Shown: positions 1 to 8,940, counted from the stretch's first letter. The stretch is 64,000 nt of DNA from Methylotenera_A aquatica (GCA_965601485.1 OZ271846.1:1550001-1614000), one strand, 5' to 3'. Numbers and translations are program-made. The notes: generated from the sequence alone by a model not told the origin.

Positions 1-246
1 ACTGGGGCAACTACTAAAATAGCCGAAGGCTTTGGTGGCGGTGACGGTATAGTTAAAACCAAAGCAGGAAAAATCATTATAAGCGACTGGAAAACGGGCA
101 AGATTTATGAACTGGTGGCAGGTAAAGCGCGCTTGATGAAAGAAGGCTATCAAGCAGCTGCCGACATTGCATTAACAAACGATGGAAAATATTTAATGGT
201 GCCCGATATGAAAGCAGGCGAATTAGATTTTGTTGAAATCAAATAA
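1..246 (+). CDS. Beta-propeller protein (SMP-30/NHL-like), C-terminal end only
   Basis: The reading frame is open from the first base to a TAA and encodes the last 81 residues of a protein whose start lies outside the window. The visible part contains turns such as KIIISDWKTGKIYEL and DIALTNDGKYLMVPD. These are typical of the blades of SMP-30/gluconolactonase or NHL-type beta-propellers, where a D-x-K/T-G turn follows a strand. It is followed after 2 nt by the DUF455 gene, so the two are probably co-transcribed. The substrate, any signal peptide and the number of blades cannot be read from this fragment. Confidence 0.6.
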   Translation, partial: TGATTKIAEGFGGGDGIVKTKAGKIIISDWKTGKIYELVAGKARLMKEGYQAAADIALTNDGKYLMVPDMKAGELDFVEIK

Positions 247-248
247 TC

Positions 249-1043
249 TTGTTATTAAGCAATATTGAATGCCGCAAAGCCGCACTAGATTTGCTTTGCG
301 AACATGACTCCTGCAGCAAAGCGGCAGGTGTATTGGCTTTAGGCAAAAATCCATCTGTTTTGATTGAGCCTTCAACACAATTCACCCCAACCGCAGCCAT
401 ACCTGGCCGCCCGCTTAAACCAATACTAGTTAGGCCGCTTGCATTACCCAAACGTTCTATGCGCTCTATTGATGGCCGCGCCGCTTTGATTCACGCCTTG
501 GCCCATATTGAGTTTAATGCGATTAATTTGGCGCTGGATGCCATTTGGCGTTTTGCTAATATGCCAGAAAACTACTACCGCGACTGGCTCAAAGTCGCAG
601 CTGAAGAAGCCCATCATTTTTTACTCTTGAATGCGCACTTACAATCAATAGGCTATGAATACGGCAGTTTTAGCGGACACGATAGCTTATGGGAAATGGT
701 GGACAGAACTAAAGACGATGTATTGGCACGCATGGCCTTGGTGCCGCGCACCATGGAAGCACGCGGTTTAGATGCATCGCCGCAATTGCATAATAAATTC
801 ATGCAGGTTGGCGATTTAAAAATGGGTGAAATCTTAACGATTATTTTGCGCGATGAAATTGGCCATGTGGCGATTGGCAATATTTGGTTTAATTGGTTAT
901 GCCAGCAGCGAAAATTAGAGCCGATTGCTACGTTTGAAACGTTGAGAAATCAATATGCCGCGCCCAAATTGCGCCCACCTTTTAATATGGAGGCAAGGCG
1001 ACTTGCTGGCTTTAACGAAGCCGAGTTAGCCTTATTAAACTAG
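249..1043 (+). CDS. DUF455 family ferritin-like protein
   Basis: The 264-residue protein carries the hallmarks of the DUF455 family, whose fold is related to ferritin-like diiron proteins. It has HALAHIEFNAINLALDA near residue 85, AAEEAHHF near 117, and the late motif LRDEIGHVAIGN near 205. The repeated E-x-x-H pairs are the expected metal ligands. The length fits the family. The start is a TTG two bases after the stop of the upstream gene, which suggests translational coupling; no better in-frame start is visible. The biological function of the family is not established, although a tRNA-modification-like or oxidative role is sometimes proposed. I regard the family call as firm and the function as unknown. 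Confidence 0.85.
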   Translation: MLLSNIECRKAALDLLCEHDSCSKAAGVLALGKNPSVLIEPSTQFTPTAAIPGRPLKPILVRPLALPKRSMRSIDGRAALIHALAHIEFNAINLALDAIWRFANMPENYYRDWLKVAAEEAHHFLLLNAHLQSIGYEYGSFSGHDSLWEMVDRTKDDVLARMALVPRTMEARGLDASPQLHNKFMQVGDLKMGEILTIILRDEIGHVAIGNIWFNWLCQQRKLEPIATFETLRNQYAAPKLRPPFNMEARRLAGFNEAELALLN

Positions 1044-1056
1044 ACTGTAAGCAAAG

Positions 1057-1908
1057 CTAGGCCGTAAACAAAGCAGCTACCGAATCCAAACCAGTAAAGT
1101 TTAGCGCATAAGTTGCTTGTGCTTGCACTAATGGTTTAGCATGGTACGCCACACCAACGGTTGCAACTGCCATCATTTTTAAATCATTGGCGCCATCACC
1201 TATCGCAATGGTTTGATCGGCTTTTAAGCCTAAATTATCGCGCAACTTTAACAGCTCTTGCGCTTTACGCTCAGCGTCTACAATATCACCCACAATATTA
1301 CCCGTTAACTTGCCGTCAATAATTTCTAAAGTATTAGACACGGCGTAATCCAATCCCAACAATTGTTGTACATGGTCGGCAAAAAACGTAAAGCCGCCAG
1401 AAACTAACATGGTTTTGATATTGTTGGCTTTGCAAGCCGCAATCCACTGTTTCGCACCTGGGTTCAACTTTAAGCGCTCATCAACCACGCGCTGCAGTGC
1501 GGCTTCTGGCAAGCCTTTAAGCAAAGCAACGCGCTGTTTTAAACTTTCTGCAAAGTCTAGTTCGCCACGCATGGCGGCTTCTGTTACCGCCGAAACTTGC
1601 GGCTTAATTTGCATCATGTCGGCAATTTCATCAATACACTCTATACTGATTAAGGTTGAATCCATATCCATCACACATAAGCCGAAATGACTTAATCGTT
1701 GGGCATCGGGTACTAACGCATAATCAATTTGTTGCTCTGCACAAAACGCCTTAACTGCTTCTACATCGCTTGATTGCGTGGGCAAATAATAGCTAAATTC
1801 GCCCACTTGCATAAACTGTGTATTGCCACCGGTTAAACGATGAATATGGGTGAGATGCGCAACAGTGATGGCGCGGCCTTGGACAACTAAACGCATAACA
1901 ACATCCAA
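1057..1908 (-). CDS. serB: Phosphoserine phosphatase
   Basis: SerB catalyses the last step of serine synthesis, removing phosphate from O-phospho-L-serine. In methylotrophs serine is also a one-carbon intermediate. The 283-residue protein has the HAD motif DMDSTLI with nucleophile Asp81 and acid/base Asp83. It also has LVSGGFTFF (motif II) and IGDGANDLKMM (motif IV) in the right order. The N-terminal 70 residues match the small regulatory domain of SerB. The gene converges on the DUF455 gene with only 13 nt between the stops. An alternative start four codons downstream (MRLVVQ) is possible. No other serine genes are adjacent. Confidence 0.93.
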   Translation of the reverse strand: MDVVMRLVVQGRAITVAHLTHIHRLTGGNTQFMQVGEFSYYLPTQSSDVEAVKAFCAEQQIDYALVPDAQRLSHFGLCVMDMDSTLISIECIDEIADMMQIKPQVSAVTEAAMRGELDFAESLKQRVALLKGLPEAALQRVVDERLKLNPGAKQWIAACKANNIKTMLVSGGFTFFADHVQQLLGLDYAVSNTLEIIDGKLTGNIVGDIVDAERKAQELLKLRDNLGLKADQTIAIGDGANDLKMMAVATVGVAYHAKPLVQAQATYALNFTGLDSVAALFTA

Positions 1909-2416
1909 ATAACTTTAAAAAGGCTAATTATACCAGTTCAATTTTCAATCACAGCCTATGCTTTTACAACCAATTTAACTCGGCATGCTAGTTTACAAGG
2001 CTTATCTCGCCTATAATATTTCCAAGTACCCCAATTCGAGTTATTCGCAATGAAATCAACCAATATAAGCCGTAATATCATACGGCGTACCCACCCCTAC
2101 AAGCATTCTGAATATGCATAAAGGGAATGTTTCAATCGCGCGCCATTTGCAATAATTGTTGCGCTTCCAAAATAGCGAGCTCTACATTAGACAACTGCAT
2201 TACGCCACTGCGAAAGGTGTTTTGGCAATCGACCATAACTCATGCTGAATCTTTTAGGCTGGCATGATTAAAGCCCATACCCTATATCTAAAGTAACGTT
2301 TGGAATGCTTGTGTCGTTTGATTTCCTTATTGAGAAATGGCTTTTTTACTAGCTTATAGCGCACTTTTGCGCGAAAATAGTAGCTAAAATTAAAACTAGC
2401 AAAAAATCACTTTAAA
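1909..2416. other. 508-bp gap between serB and sucC; no confident gene
   Basis: This gap must hold the divergent promoters of serB and sucC. I see no clear sigma-70 pair. Two very short frames look faintly coding. A 34-codon frame on the minus strand (2132-2236) starts MVDCQNTFRSGV and ends LLQMARD. A 23-codon frame on the plus strand starts at 2050 with MKSTNISRNIIRRTH. A small hairpin, GCCGTA-N6-TACGGC, lies within the plus-strand frame. These could be remnants of a lost gene. No family can be named. Confidence 0.3.
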
Positions 2417-3601
2417 ATGAATCTACACGAATATCAAGCTAAACATTTGTTGCAACGCTATGGACTTGTTACCCCTACAGGAATAGTCGTGCAATCAGAA
2501 GAGGCTGCAGCGGCAGCCACTAGAGAAATTGCCGGTTGTGCATGGGTAGTGAAAGCACAAGTGCATGCAGGTGGTCGCGGCAAAGCGGGTGGCGTTAAAA
2601 TTGTTAAATCAGCGCACGAAGCGCATGCAGTAGCCAGCGCGCTTTTGGGCAAATCTTTAGTCACTTACCAAAATGCACCAGAAGGCCAGCCTGTGCATCA
2701 AATCTTGGTTGAGCAAACGCTACCCATTGCGCGCGAATTGTATTTATCCATGTTGGTTGACCGCACTTTAGAACGCGTCGTCATCATTGCATCCTCTGCC
2801 GGCGGTATGGATATTGAGGAAATTGCATCTACGCAACCCGAAAAAATCTTGCAAGAAGTATGCGATCCCTTGAATGGTTTAGTCGATTATCAAGCACGTA
2901 ATTTAGCGTTTGCGTTAGATTTAAGTGGCGACCAGATTATGGCTTTTGCTAAATTAACAAAAGGCTTGTACAAACTATTTAAAGAAAACGATTTAGCGCT
3001 ACTAGAAATTAATCCATTGGTGGTGACTTGCGATGGCAAACTGGTGGCACTGGATTGCAAAATGACAGTGGATGACAATGCGCTGTATCGCCAAAAAGGC
3101 TTGGCCGAGCTGCAAGACTGGTCTCAAAGTGACGCCAAAGAAGCAGTGGCACATCATGCTGGGCTCAATTATATTGCATTAAATGGCAATATTGGCTGCA
3201 TGGTAAATGGCGCTGGCTTAGCCATGGCGACGATGGATTTAATTAAATTGCATGGCGGCATGCCAGCCAACTTTTTAGACGTGGGAGGTGGCGCAACGGC
3301 TGAAACCGTAACTAAAGCGTTTAAGATTATTTTGGCAGATAACAACGTTAAAGCGATTTTGGTGAACATTTTTGGCGGTATTATGCGTTGCGATATTATC
3401 GCTACGGGCATCATTGCGGCAGTAAAAGAAGTGGGTATGACTATTCCAGTAGTGGTGCGTTTGGAAGGTACCAATGTAGAGTTAGGCAAACAAATATTGG
3501 GTGAAAGTGGTCTTAATATTACCTCGGCAGAAAACTTAACCGATGCAGCTAAGCAAGCTGTGCTTTCAGTTAATAATTCGGCTATAAAGGCAGTAGCATA
3601 A
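2417..3601 (+). CDS. sucC: Succinyl-CoA synthetase (ADP-forming) beta subunit
   Basis: SucC is the ATP-grasp subunit of succinyl-CoA synthetase, which interconverts succinyl-CoA and succinate with ATP formation. The protein has 394 residues against 388 in E. coli. It opens with MNLHEYQAKHLL, contains VKAQVHAGGRGKAGGV (nucleotide-binding loop), LLEINPLVV, and the strongly conserved GCMVNGAGLAMATMD and NIFGGIMRCDIIA. The stop overlaps the start of sucD by one base (TAATG), so translation is coupled. No 2-oxoglutarate dehydrogenase genes are next to it. Malate-CoA ligase (MtkAB of serine-cycle methylotrophs) is homologous, but the match to SucC is closer by eye and no serine-cycle genes are present. 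Confidence 0.9.
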   Translation: MNLHEYQAKHLLQRYGLVTPTGIVVQSEEAAAAATREIAGCAWVVKAQVHAGGRGKAGGVKIVKSAHEAHAVASALLGKSLVTYQNAPEGQPVHQILVEQTLPIARELYLSMLVDRTLERVVIIASSAGGMDIEEIASTQPEKILQEVCDPLNGLVDYQARNLAFALDLSGDQIMAFAKLTKGLYKLFKENDLALLEINPLVVTCDGKLVALDCKMTVDDNALYRQKGLAELQDWSQSDAKEAVAHHAGLNYIALNGNIGCMVNGAGLAMATMDLIKLHGGMPANFLDVGGGATAETVTKAFKIILADNNVKAILVNIFGGIMRCDIIATGIIAAVKEVGMTIPVVVRLEGTNVELGKQILGESGLNITSAENLTDAAKQAVLSVNNSAIKAVA

Positions 3602-4485
3602 TGGCGATTTTAGTTAATAAAAACACAAAAGTTTTATGCCAAGGCTTTACGGGTAAACAAGGCACATTCCACTCTGAACAGGCGCTAACATACGGTACCA
3701 AAATGGTGGGCGGTGTCACGCCAGGCAAAGGCGGCCAGTTTCATCTTAACCTACCAGTATTTAACACGATGCGCGAAGCTGTGCGCGAAACACAATCCAA
3801 TGCCAGCGTGATTTATGTACCGCCACCGTATGCGGCCGATTCAATTTTAGAAGCGGCCGATGCAGGTATTGAATTAATTGTGTGCATTACGGAAGGCATT
3901 CCTGTATTGGATATGCTCAACGTTAAAGCCGCCTTAAAAGCCAATGGCACCAAATTAATTGGCCCTAACTGCCCTGGCATTATCACGCCAGATGAATGCA
4001 AAATTGGTATTATGCCTGGTAGCATTCATCTGCGTGGCAAAGTGGGAGTAGTATCGCGCTCTGGTACGCTTACTTATGAGGCTGTACATCAAACTACGGC
4101 ACTGGGTTTGGGTCAAACAACCTGTGTGGGTATTGGTGGCGATCCAATTAAAGGCTTAAACTTTATTGAATGCTTAATGCTATTTGAAGCCGACCCTGAA
4201 ACTGAAGCTATTATTATGGTGGGTGAAATTGGCGGCAATGATGAAGAAGCGGCGGCTGACTTTATTAAAAACCATGTGACCAAACCAGTAGCCGCTTATA
4301 TTGCTGGCTTAACCGCCCCTGCAGGTAAGCGTATGGGCCATGCGGGCGCCATTATTTCGGGCGGCAGTGGCCGTGCAGAAGATAAAATTGCGGCTCTAGA
4401 AAGCGCTGGTTGTGTGGTGGCAAGCTCACCCGCTAGCTTGGGCGAGGCCGTTGTTAAGGCCATTGAATTAAAATCGAAAAGGTAG
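3601..4485 (+). CDS. sucD: Succinyl-CoA synthetase alpha subunit
   Basis: SucD binds CoA and carries the phosphohistidine intermediate. The 294-residue protein shows the CoA-binding Rossmann start KVLCQGFTGKQGTFHS and GGVTPGKGG. It also has GPNCPGIITPDECKIGIMPG near residue 121 and the active-site histidine in KRMGHAGAI (His247). The SRSGTLTYE segment is also intact. It overlaps sucC by one base and is followed after 2 nt by the ankyrin gene, so the three may form one transcript. There is no sign of decay. Confidence 0.92.
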   Translation: MAILVNKNTKVLCQGFTGKQGTFHSEQALTYGTKMVGGVTPGKGGQFHLNLPVFNTMREAVRETQSNASVIYVPPPYAADSILEAADAGIELIVCITEGIPVLDMLNVKAALKANGTKLIGPNCPGIITPDECKIGIMPGSIHLRGKVGVVSRSGTLTYEAVHQTTALGLGQTTCVGIGGDPIKGLNFIECLMLFEADPETEAIIMVGEIGGNDEEAAADFIKNHVTKPVAAYIAGLTAPAGKRMGHAGAIISGGSGRAEDKIAALESAGCVVASSPASLGEAVVKAIELKSKR

Positions 4486-4487
4486 AA

Positions 4488-5447
4488 TTGTTGAAAATAA
4501 ACAATATAAATATCACCAACATGATGGTGGCTTTAGTACTTTGTGTTGCTTCGCAATTAAGCATGGCGGCAGAAATTCCGTATTTGCTAACGGCTGCTTC
4601 TAAGGGCGATTTAACAACTGTTAAAGCGATGTTAAACGGCGGTGCCAACGCCAATACCAAAGATGAAAACGATATTACTGCATTGATGTATGCGGCACGC
4701 AAAGACCAAGCTGAAGTGGTTGCCGCTTTATTAGAAAAGGGCGCCGAGGTTAACGCCAAAGATAAAGGCGGCTGGACTGCGCTGATGTTTGCCTCGAAAA
4801 AAAATTACATTAAGACAATTAAAGTGCTACTTGAAAAAGGCGCAGACCCTAAAATTCGCGATGAAAGTGGCTGGAGTGCTTTTGGAATGGCCGCTACAGC
4901 GGGCCATGCCGATGCGGTTAACTTAATTATTCAGCATGGAGTAGATGCCAACGCAAAATCGGATGATGGTAAAACAGCGTTGATGTATGCTGCCAAAAGT
5001 GGTGATGTGCCGACTATTTCATCACTAATGTCAAAAGGTGCACTGCCGAATGTAGCCGACAGATTAGGCGCTACACCATTGATGTATGCTGCGCGTGAAG
5101 GCCATGCGCCAGCCGTAACATACATGATTGAAAAAGGTGCCAATATGAATCTGCAAGATCAATCAGACTGGACGGCATTGACGTGGGCGATTAAAAAATC
5201 GCAACTAGAAACCGCCAAAGTGCTCATTAATAAAGGCGCAGATGTCAATCATGAGGACTCTGAAGGCACGCCATTGTTGCAGCTTGCGGTTAGTAACGGT
5301 TCTGCAGAATTAGTATCATTGTTACTGGACCACAAAGCAGATGTAAAAGCACGCGATAAATACGGCTTAACCGCTTATGTATATGCGCTTAAAAAAGGTG
5401 ATGTAGAAATTGTTCGCTTGATTAAAGATGCTGGCGGCAAATATTAA
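4488..5447 (+). CDS. Exported ankyrin-repeat protein
   Basis: The protein has 319 residues. It begins with a signal peptide (hydrophobic stretch MMVALVLCVASQLSMAA, likely cleavage before EIP) and then about eight ankyrin repeats of 33 residues. Recurrent motifs are TALMYAAR, LLEKGAEVNAKDKGGW and GATPLMYAAREGHA. The TTG start at 4488 is preceded by AAAAGG at a spacing of 5 nt, which supports it over the internal ATG at 4518. Periplasmic ankyrin proteins mediate protein-protein contacts; in some bacteria they are linked to catalase or peroxide defence, but no such neighbour is seen. It begins 2 nt after sucD. The partner is unknown. Confidence 0.85.
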   Translation: MLKINNINITNMMVALVLCVASQLSMAAEIPYLLTAASKGDLTTVKAMLNGGANANTKDENDITALMYAARKDQAEVVAALLEKGAEVNAKDKGGWTALMFASKKNYIKTIKVLLEKGADPKIRDESGWSAFGMAATAGHADAVNLIIQHGVDANAKSDDGKTALMYAAKSGDVPTISSLMSKGALPNVADRLGATPLMYAAREGHAPAVTYMIEKGANMNLQDQSDWTALTWAIKKSQLETAKVLINKGADVNHEDSEGTPLLQLAVSNGSAELVSLLLDHKADVKARDKYGLTAYVYALKKGDVEIVRLIKDAGGKY

Positions 5448-5483
5448 CTCCACTTTTGAACGCTTTTCAATAGTTACTAAGCC

Positions 5484-7091
5484 ATGAAAATAGCGCTGGC
5501 ACAAATTAACGCGACTGTTGGCGATATCGCTGGCAATGCCGACAAAATTATCGACTTCGCCAACCGTGCGCATGCACAAGGCGCAGGCTTGCTGATTACG
5601 CCTGAACTGGCGTTATGCGGTTACCCGCCGGAAGATTTATTATTTAGAGAAGATTTTAATCTCGCTTGTGAACGCGCACTTAAGCGCATTGCCAATGCAC
5701 TACCACATATGTCGCTTTTAGTAGGCCATCCACATAAGGTGAATGATGATTTATTTAATGCGGCTTCGCTTGTCCAAAATGGCAAAATCAGCGCCACTTA
5801 CCACAAACAAAGCCTGCCTAATTACAGCGTATTTGATGAGGAACGCTATTTTACTGCAGGTGATAGCCCTTTAGTTTTTGAGTATGAAGGCACAAAATTT
5901 GGCGTATTTATCTGTGCCGATGGCTGGGGATCTGACCCTGCGATTCAGGCAAAACTGGCAGGAGCACAAGCACTACTGTCTTTAAACGCATCGCCCTACC
6001 ATATGGATAAGCTTGAAACGCGCTATGAAGTATTAGCCAAGCGCGCAACTGAAACGGGCTTAAGTGTGGTGTATCTTAATTTAGTTGGCGGGCAAGACGA
6101 ATTAGTGTTTGATGGTGGTTCGTTTGTGCTTGATAAGACTGGGAAAGTGGTGCAACAGCTACCTAACTTTGTTGAAGACTTAGATTTTGTTGAATTTATT
6201 AATCATCAACCAGTGTCAGCAATTGTTTTACCAAAGCTAACTATTGAGTCTGCTGCTTACCATGCACTAACAATTGGCTTAAAAGATTATGTGAATAAAA
6301 ATGGCTTTCCAAGCGTTGTGTTGGGATTGTCTGGTGGAATTGACTCGGCCTTAACACTAGCCATTGCAGTTGATGCCCTAGGCGCGGAGCGGGTAAAAGT
6401 GGTGATGATGTCATCAGAGTTTACCGCCAGTATGAGCGTTGATGACGCGATGGAAATGGCGAACTTAGTGGGTGTGAAATACAGCCAAATCCCCATCAAA
6501 GATTTGTTTAATTTATTTTGCGATACATTAAAACCTGAATTTGGCGATTTACCCTTTGATACTGCAGAAGAAAACTTGCAAGCGCGTATTCGCGGAATGT
6601 TATTGATGGCATTAAGCAATAAATTTGGCAGCATTGTGCTCACCACAGGCAATAAATCTGAAATGGCAGTTGGCTACAGCACGTTATATGGCGATATGGC
6701 AGGTGGATTCTCACTATTAAAAGATGTGCCAAAAACGCTGGTTTATAAGCTGGCCGAATACCGCAACCATTTATCGCATGTGATTCCGTTGCGCATTATC
6801 ACGCGCGCACCAAGTGCTGAGCTGCGTGCTAATCAAACCGACCAGGATAGTTTGCCACCTTATGAAATTTTGGACGCAATTATGCAGGCTTATGTTGAAG
6901 ATGACGCAAGTCGCACTTCTATCGTGCAAATGGGATTTAGTGAAAAAGATGTGAATTGCGTAACCAATTTGATTGACCGCAACGAATATAAACGACGCCA
7001 AGCGCCAGTTGGCGTTAGAATTACACAACGTGGCTTTGGTAAAGATAGGCGCTACCCTATTACCGCCAAATTAAAGTTTGATGTGGCATAA
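5484..7091 (+). CDS. nadE: Glutamine-dependent NAD+ synthetase
   Basis: NadE makes NAD+ from deamido-NAD+ and ATP, taking ammonia from glutamine. The 535-residue protein has two domains. The N-terminal nitrilase-type amidase has the catalytic triad Glu41 (TPELALCGYPPEDLL), Lys108 (YHKQSLPNY) and Cys144 (FICADGW). The C-terminal ATP-pyrophosphatase has LGLSGGIDSAL at residues 280-290 and TGNKSEMAVGYSTLYGDMAGG further on. It is followed by glnB after 81 nt. PII proteins are known to regulate glutamine-dependent NadE in some proteobacteria (shown for Azospirillum brasilense), so the neighbourhood is likely functional. Confidence 0.95.
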   Translation: MKIALAQINATVGDIAGNADKIIDFANRAHAQGAGLLITPELALCGYPPEDLLFREDFNLACERALKRIANALPHMSLLVGHPHKVNDDLFNAASLVQNGKISATYHKQSLPNYSVFDEERYFTAGDSPLVFEYEGTKFGVFICADGWGSDPAIQAKLAGAQALLSLNASPYHMDKLETRYEVLAKRATETGLSVVYLNLVGGQDELVFDGGSFVLDKTGKVVQQLPNFVEDLDFVEFINHQPVSAIVLPKLTIESAAYHALTIGLKDYVNKNGFPSVVLGLSGGIDSALTLAIAVDALGAERVKVVMMSSEFTASMSVDDAMEMANLVGVKYSQIPIKDLFNLFCDTLKPEFGDLPFDTAEENLQARIRGMLLMALSNKFGSIVLTTGNKSEMAVGYSTLYGDMAGGFSLLKDVPKTLVYKLAEYRNHLSHVIPLRIITRAPSAELRANQTDQDSLPPYEILDAIMQAYVEDDASRTSIVQMGFSEKDVNCVTNLIDRNEYKRRQAPVGVRITQRGFGKDRRYPITAKLKFDVA

Positions 7092-7172
7092 AAATGTCAT
7101 TAATATTAAGCATGCAAAATGCGTAGTTAACAGATACGATTAAAACGAACCAATAATTAAGGGAGAGCAAGA

Positions 7173-7511
7173 ATGAAAAAAATTGAAGCGATAATCAAAC
7201 CATTTAAGTTAGATGAAGTGCGCGAATCGCTCTCTGAAATTGGTGTAAATGGCTTAACTGTAACTGAGGTAAAAGGCTTTGGCCGTCAAAAAGGCCATAC
7301 CGAGCTCTACCGTGGCGCAGAATACGTCGTCGACTTCTTACCTAAAATCAAAATTGAGTTGGTAGTCACCGATGAAATGGTAGAATCCGCCATGGATGCT
7401 ATTATTAAAGCCGCGCATACTGGCAAAATCGGTGATGGCAAAATTTTTGTTAGCAGCATCGACCAAGTTATTCGTATACGCACAGGTGAAACAGGCGAAT
7501 CTGCCGTTTAA
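7173..7511 (+). CDS. glnB: Nitrogen regulatory protein PII
   Basis: This is a complete 112-residue PII trimer subunit, a sensor of 2-oxoglutarate, ATP/ADP and nitrogen status. It starts MKKIEAIIKPFKLDEVRE, carries the T-loop GHTELYRGAEYVVDFLPK with the uridylylation target Tyr51, and ends with the ATP-binding GKIGDGKIFVSSIDQVIRIRTGE. A strong ribosome-binding site GGGAGAG lies 8 nt upstream. No amtB follows, which argues for GlnB rather than GlnK. The likely partners are GlnD and GlnE and, from position, NadE. The GlnB/GlnK choice is an inference. Confidence 0.93.
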   Translation: MKKIEAIIKPFKLDEVRESLSEIGVNGLTVTEVKGFGRQKGHTELYRGAEYVVDFLPKIKIELVVTDEMVESAMDAIIKAAHTGKIGDGKIFVSSIDQVIRIRTGETGESAV

Positions 7512-7525
7512 ATATTAAGCATGTC

Positions 7526-7558
7526 GTTCAGTCACCACCCATAAAGACGTGACTGAAC
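7526..7558 (+). terminator. Hairpin downstream of glnB
   Basis: A perfect 10-bp inverted repeat, GTTCAGTCAC - 13 nt - GTGACTGAAC, lies 14 nt after the glnB stop. It lacks a T-run, so it may act as an mRNA 3'-end stabiliser or pause site, or be an inefficient terminator. Confidence 0.45.
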
Positions 7559-7573
7559 AAAACAATAATCTAG

Positions 7574-7898
7574 CTCATACTATGGTTTTTCATTAAAAGC
7601 TTTATTTCAAATGTCTTTATGACATTTGATTGGTGTGTTCATCTAAAAGAACTCAATAACACAACTTGGATTATTGCTGCGCTGATTAGTTGGAGTATTG
7701 TGCTGGTGGAGTATTTATTTCAAGTGCCTGCCAACCGTATTAGCTTTACTGTGCTATCGATAGGGCAACTGAAAATGTTGCAATAAGTCATCACATTAAG
7801 TGTATTTGAGCCCTTTACCTTTTTTTATATGCACCAACCGTTAAAGCTGGATTTTTTGTACAGGATTGTTTTTACTGGGTGCGGTGTATTTTATTTAG
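7574..7898 (+). pseudogene. Decayed DUF486 (DMT-like small membrane protein) gene
   Basis: The frame reads SNVFMTFDWCVHLKELNN, then WIIAALISWSIVLVEYLFQ and VPANRI. This is the unmistakable core of DUF486 proteins, four-helix inner membrane proteins of about 115 residues. After GQLKMLQ there is an in-frame TAA where the family continues with EVITL; here the sequence resumes as VITLSVFEPFTFFYM and PLKLDFLY. Near 7865 a frameshift is needed to read the normal end LFLLGAVYFI followed by TAG at 7896. No start codon is in frame at the N-terminus. At least three lesions are present, so the gene is dead. Confidence 0.85.
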
Positions 7899-7920
7899 AA
7901 CTAATATTTAAAATAGCTGC

Positions 7921-8661
7921 TTAAACTAAAAATAAGCTTCGCACGTAATCTAAATCTTCTTGCGTATCTACACCACTTGCGGGTGCATTGTTAGTGGTGG
8001 TAACTACAATTTTGTAACCGTGATGCAATACTCTTAATTGCTCTAAACTCTCAATTTTCTCTAACTCTGTGGTGCTTAATTGCGCGTATTTTTTCAAGAA
8101 TCCTACGCGATAGGCGTAAATACCAATATGGCGATAGGCTTGAATATTGTTTTTATAAGTATCATCGCGCGGATAGGGAATCGGCGCACGGCTAAAATAT
8201 AAAGCGTTGCTATTTGCATCAATCACCACTTTAACGACATTAGGATTCAATAGCGCTGCCTCATCATGTATAGCATGGCAAGCCGTTGCCATTACTGCCT
8301 CTGTGCTGTTAGCTAAGTGCTGCGCCACCTCTTGAATCAATATTGGCTCAATCAGCGGCTCATCACCCTGTACATTCACCACAATGTCAATATCTGCCCA
8401 GTTTAGCTTTCCGGCCACTTCGGCAATTCTATCGGTGCCAGAGGTATGGTCAATACGCGTCATTACCGCTTTAATATCGTGCTGCGCGGCTATATGGCAA
8501 ATTTTCTCAAAGTCGGTCGCAATGACAATTTCATTGGCGCCACTTTTTGCGGCTTGCTCTGCCACGCGAATGACCATTGGCTTACCAGCAATATCCAATA
8601 GCGGCTTACCAGGCAAGCGGGTGCTGGCGTAGCGGGCAGGAATGACGACTTTGAAATTCAT
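7921..8661 (-). CDS. kdsB: 3-deoxy-manno-octulosonate cytidylyltransferase (CMP-Kdo synthetase)
   Basis: KdsB activates Kdo as CMP-Kdo for the inner core of lipopolysaccharide. The 246-residue protein starts MNFKVVIPARYASTRLPGKPL, the nucleotide-binding signature. It contains VVNVQGDEPLI near residue 98 and the substrate-binding YFSRAPIPYPRD near 153. It ends a minus-strand run lpxK - trm112-like - kdsB that is conserved in betaproteobacteria. The spacing to the upstream small gene is 30 nt. The gene is intact and of normal length. Confidence 0.95.
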   Translation of the reverse strand: MNFKVVIPARYASTRLPGKPLLDIAGKPMVIRVAEQAAKSGANEIVIATDFEKICHIAAQHDIKAVMTRIDHTSGTDRIAEVAGKLNWADIDIVVNVQGDEPLIEPILIQEVAQHLANSTEAVMATACHAIHDEAALLNPNVVKVVIDANSNALYFSRAPIPYPRDDTYKNNIQAYRHIGIYAYRVGFLKKYAQLSTTELEKIESLEQLRVLHHGYKIVVTTTNNAPASGVDTQEDLDYVRSLFLV

Positions 8662-8691
8662 GCAAACATCCTAATTACTCTGATTAAATTT

Positions 8692-8895
8692 TTAGGATGC
8701 GTCTTTTTCGTCTGCACCGATTTTTTCATCAGGACTTAGCTTTCTAGCCTCCTCTTGCAACATGACTGGGATGCCATCGCGAATCGGGTAGGCTAAACGT
8801 GCCGATTTAGAGATAAGCTCATTATTTTTTTTATCAAAAATCAAAGGCCCTTTGGTAACGGGGCAGACTAAGATATTCAGTAATTTAGAGTCCAT
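8692..8895 (-). CDS. Trm112/YcaR family small protein
   Basis: The 67-residue protein begins MDSKLLNILVCPVTKGPLIFD and continues LISKSARLAYPIRDGIPVML, the pattern of the YcaR/UPF0434 branch of the Trm112 family. These proteins usually have a zinc-ribbon-like fold. Here only one of the usual cysteines (CPVTKG) is present, as is common in proteobacteria. It sits between lpxK and kdsB, the standard arrangement. The bacterial function is unclear. Confidence 0.9.
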   Translation of the reverse strand: MDSKLLNILVCPVTKGPLIFDKKNNELISKSARLAYPIRDGIPVMLQEEARKLSPDEKIGADEKDAS

Positions 8896-8940
8896 GTTGT
8901 GCCTTTTTTGATATCAATTAATTGATATTGAGTTTAATAC

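Noticed and set aside
3601..4485. Malate thiokinase (mtkB) instead of sucD
   Set aside because: The sequence follows SucD motifs closely and no serine-cycle genes are nearby; kept only as an alternative.
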